DNA from: an uncultured Collinsella sp.
GTDB lineage: Bacteria > Actinomycetota > Coriobacteriia > Coriobacteriales > Coriobacteriaceae
Assembly: GCA_934647195.1 (NCBI GenBank)
Contig: CAKUFD010000001.1
Location: 62,001-126,000, forward strand
DNA: 64,000 nt
Direction of reading: 5' to 3'
In this document: positions 61,605-64,000 of the stretch, piece by piece
Layout: every line of letters begins with the position of its first letter
How positions within the stretch are numbered: the first letter of the stretch is position 1
The notes under the pieces: model-generated
Database searches by the model: none
Seen by the model: the letters and a program-made list of their open reading frames with translations, nothing else
Told to the model about the DNA's origin: nothing
Program-made: the position numbers and the translations under genes

Positions 61605-62009
61605 TTACATGTTTTTCTTTACGGTTGCCACAACATCCATACAGGCAGCGCTACCTGCGTTAAGGATTGCATCGTAATCAAGCGAACCGGTGTTTTGCAG
61701 CTCCAAGCATGCCTCGAGCAGCATCGGAGCATTGAGTCCCGCAAACACGTGCATGCCGGTCTGATTGCCAATCGCCGCCGCCACATTGGAGGGCGTGCCA
61801 CCAAACAGGTCGACCATGATAATCGAATCCGAAGAGATGGTGTCGGTGTACTCGCGGACCATCGACATGTACTCCGGAAGCGTGTAGGCAGGCTTGAGGG
61901 CGATTTCATGCACGCACTCGACCTTGCCCGCAATCATCTCGATGCTCGAAACGAGATTCGATCCCCATCCGCCGTGCGTAAGAAGCACGATCTTGGTCTC
62001 TTTGTCCAC
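61605..62009 (-). CDS. dgaA: PTS mannose-family IIA (dga-type)
   Basis: This phosphocarrier has 134 residues and is the first gene of the dga-type operon. LLTHGGWGSNLVSS carries the phospho-His at about residue 12, and MVDLFGGTPSNVAAAIG is the family segment. The start is GTG 62009, with AAGGAGAA 5 bases upstream. It accepts phosphate from HPr. Confidence 0.92.
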   Translation of the reverse strand: MDKETKIVLLTHGGWGSNLVSSIEMIAGKVECVHEIALKPAYTLPEYMSMVREYTDTISSDSIIMVDLFGGTPSNVAAAIGNQTGMHVFAGLNAPMLLEACLELQNTGSLDYDAILNAGSAACMDVVATVKKNM

Positions 62010-62441
62010 GCTGATTCTCCTTCGACAATCGCTATGCCCGAACCTGTTTGCCCAGGCTGATTACAAGTGAGAATCTATTCTCTGCGGTACTTATTGTCAA
62101 ATTGTTCCGGTTTAATTCAAAATGCTTACCAAACTGTTTCTCTAACATTACTTCTGCAGGTAGATTACTAATTTTTGGTGAAATTGATTCGAAATAACAC
62201 CCTATCTACATGGCAAACTAAAGCTCATGAACGGTGTATTTTCAGCCGTGAACGGAGATTGTACCGGTATGCATCTTGTTGTATCGGTACACATTGAGAG
62301 GCTCACGCAGGCGGCGCCGACGCTCGACGGCCCACATCGAAAATACCGCAACGCGCAAAGGCCTCCCCGCTCGCATGAACGGGGAGGCCTTGTTGTGGTT
62401 GATTCTGAAACGGACAACTGGGTTCGACGAAACCTCGCGCC
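62010..62441. other. 432-bp intergenic region upstream of the dga-type operon
   Basis: This gap must hold the minus-strand promoter of the PTS operon, though no strong -35/-10 pair stands out in the AT-rich 62080-62220 part. It contains an imperfect dyad GTACCGGTAT (62261-62270) / GTATCGGTAC (62281-62290). It also has the repeated terminator hairpin at 62357-62390. No gene was found. Confidence 0.45.
62357..62390 (-). terminator. Terminator after the orphan HTH gene (copy of 56557 hairpin)
   Basis: The stem and loop are identical over 35 bases to 56556-56590 (AAGGCCTCCCC / GGGGAGGCCTT). On the minus strand it follows the HTH gene and ends in CTTTGCG. Confidence 0.7.
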
Positions 62442-62876
62442 TTAGTTGCTTTTGGGTTTGCGGCCGCGCGGCTTATCGATCAGGGCAGTCTCGCCGCCCT
62501 CGCGAAACTGACGGCACCACGTCTTGACCGAAGACTCGCTGGGCACACCGTGTTTAATCATGACATCGCGTACCGAAAGACCTTTTTCCAAGCGATCTTT
62601 AACCACTGATAGTTTGAGTTCAAAAGGATAGATGCGATGCCTGGCACCTGCGTTCATCACAGCAGACTGACCGCCCACTGCATAAGCACGCGACCATTGG
62701 CGCGCCGTTGCCTCGGGAATCCCCAGTTGGGTTGCGAGTGCACGATGCCCAACGCCGGTTGCTAAAATTTTGGCAGCACGGTGACGGATCTTCGTATCGT
62801 ACTTAGCACCATGCATATAATCTGTCATGTAATAGTCCGGATCTCCCTGGATATAAATAGACAATACGCAAGCCAT
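62442..62876 (-). CDS. Orphan IS3-type HTH protein
   Basis: This protein has 144 residues and two helix-turn-helix units: about 30-65 (AAKILATGVGHRALATQLGI ... ATARQWSRAY) and about 85-130 (VKDRLEKGLSVRDVMIKHGV ... SSVKTWCRQF). The layout matches orfA (InsJ/InsE-like) of IS3-family transposases and the C-terminus ends in a basic RGRKPKSN. No orfB integrase, terminal repeats or target duplication is visible. It is therefore a remnant or a domesticated DNA-binding protein. GTGAGG precedes ATG 62876. Confidence 0.8.
   Translation of the reverse strand: MACVLSIYIQGDPDYYMTDYMHGAKYDTKIRHRAAKILATGVGHRALATQLGIPEATARQWSRAYAVGGQSAVMNAGARHRIYPFELKLSVVKDRLEKGLSVRDVMIKHGVPSESSVKTWCRQFREGGETALIDKPRGRKPKSN

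Positions 62877-64000
<1,124 letters not shown>

Overview
The window reads as a chromosomal segment of a high-GC anaerobic actinobacterium of the Coriobacteriia, most likely a gut Collinsella. This is inferred from protein style, roughly 60% GC by eye, mannose-family PTS operons, heterodimeric ABC exporters and a MurE without the diaminopimelate motif. No 16S gene is present to confirm it. About 54 protein genes, one tRNA, one SRP RNA and many intrinsic terminators can be supported. There are no CRISPR arrays, no phage and no complete insertion sequence.

Layout. 1-1.3 kb: end of glmU, then prs. 1.5-3.3 kb: pyridoxal kinase coupled to a TIGR04076 protein, then a low-molecular-weight phosphatase. 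3.5-7.7 kb: MarR regulator and a heterodimeric ABC exporter. 7.9-19.5 kb: xpt, a flavin reductase, an RlmKL-type methyltransferase with a degenerate first half, kup, adenine deaminase, a nitroreductase and an LtaS-like enzyme. 19.8-22.3 kb: class II aldolase, flavodoxin, and a PIN toxin with RelB-like antitoxin. 22.5-30 kb: an AT-richer catabolic operon (mannose-family PTS IIABCD, SDR, 2-hydroxyacid dehydrogenase, Fe-alcohol dehydrogenase, class II aldolase) divergent from its DeoR-type regulator. 30-37.3 kb: second ABC heterodimer, ffs, a PatB-like lyase, a TadA-glycerate kinase fusion and tRNA-Ser(UGA). 37.4-43.2 kb: a chain of hairpins, TetR, LemA, DeoR, and an Nramp-related transporter coupled to an MgtE-N/CBS protein. 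43.5-50.6 kb: an envelope cluster with two NodB-type proteins (one apparently catalytically dead), PRC-barrel, YtxH, a lone cyanophycin-synthetase N-terminal-like domain, a CNNM/CorC protein and hemolysin III. 50.7-56.6 kb: DUF362 ferredoxin, MurE, and a double-receptor amino-acid permease. 56.6-62 kb: GntR regulator and a D-glucosaminate (dga-type) PTS operon with a frameshift in the fused IIC-IID gene. 62.4-64 kb: an orphan IS3-type HTH protein and the start of enolase.

How the parts work together. The dga-type operon would import and phosphorylate D-glucosaminate, deaminate it (DgaE) and cleave the product to pyruvate and glyceraldehyde-3-phosphate (DgaF). The 22.5-30 kb operon looks like an undescribed PTS-aldolase-reductase pathway, and four AACAA/TTGTT dyads over its divergent promoters probably bind the DeoR-type protein. 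The Nramp-related protein carries the metal-site substitutions expected of magnesium-type relatives. It is translationally coupled to a CBS protein whose membrane domain does not look like MgtE, which suggests a two-part Mg system.
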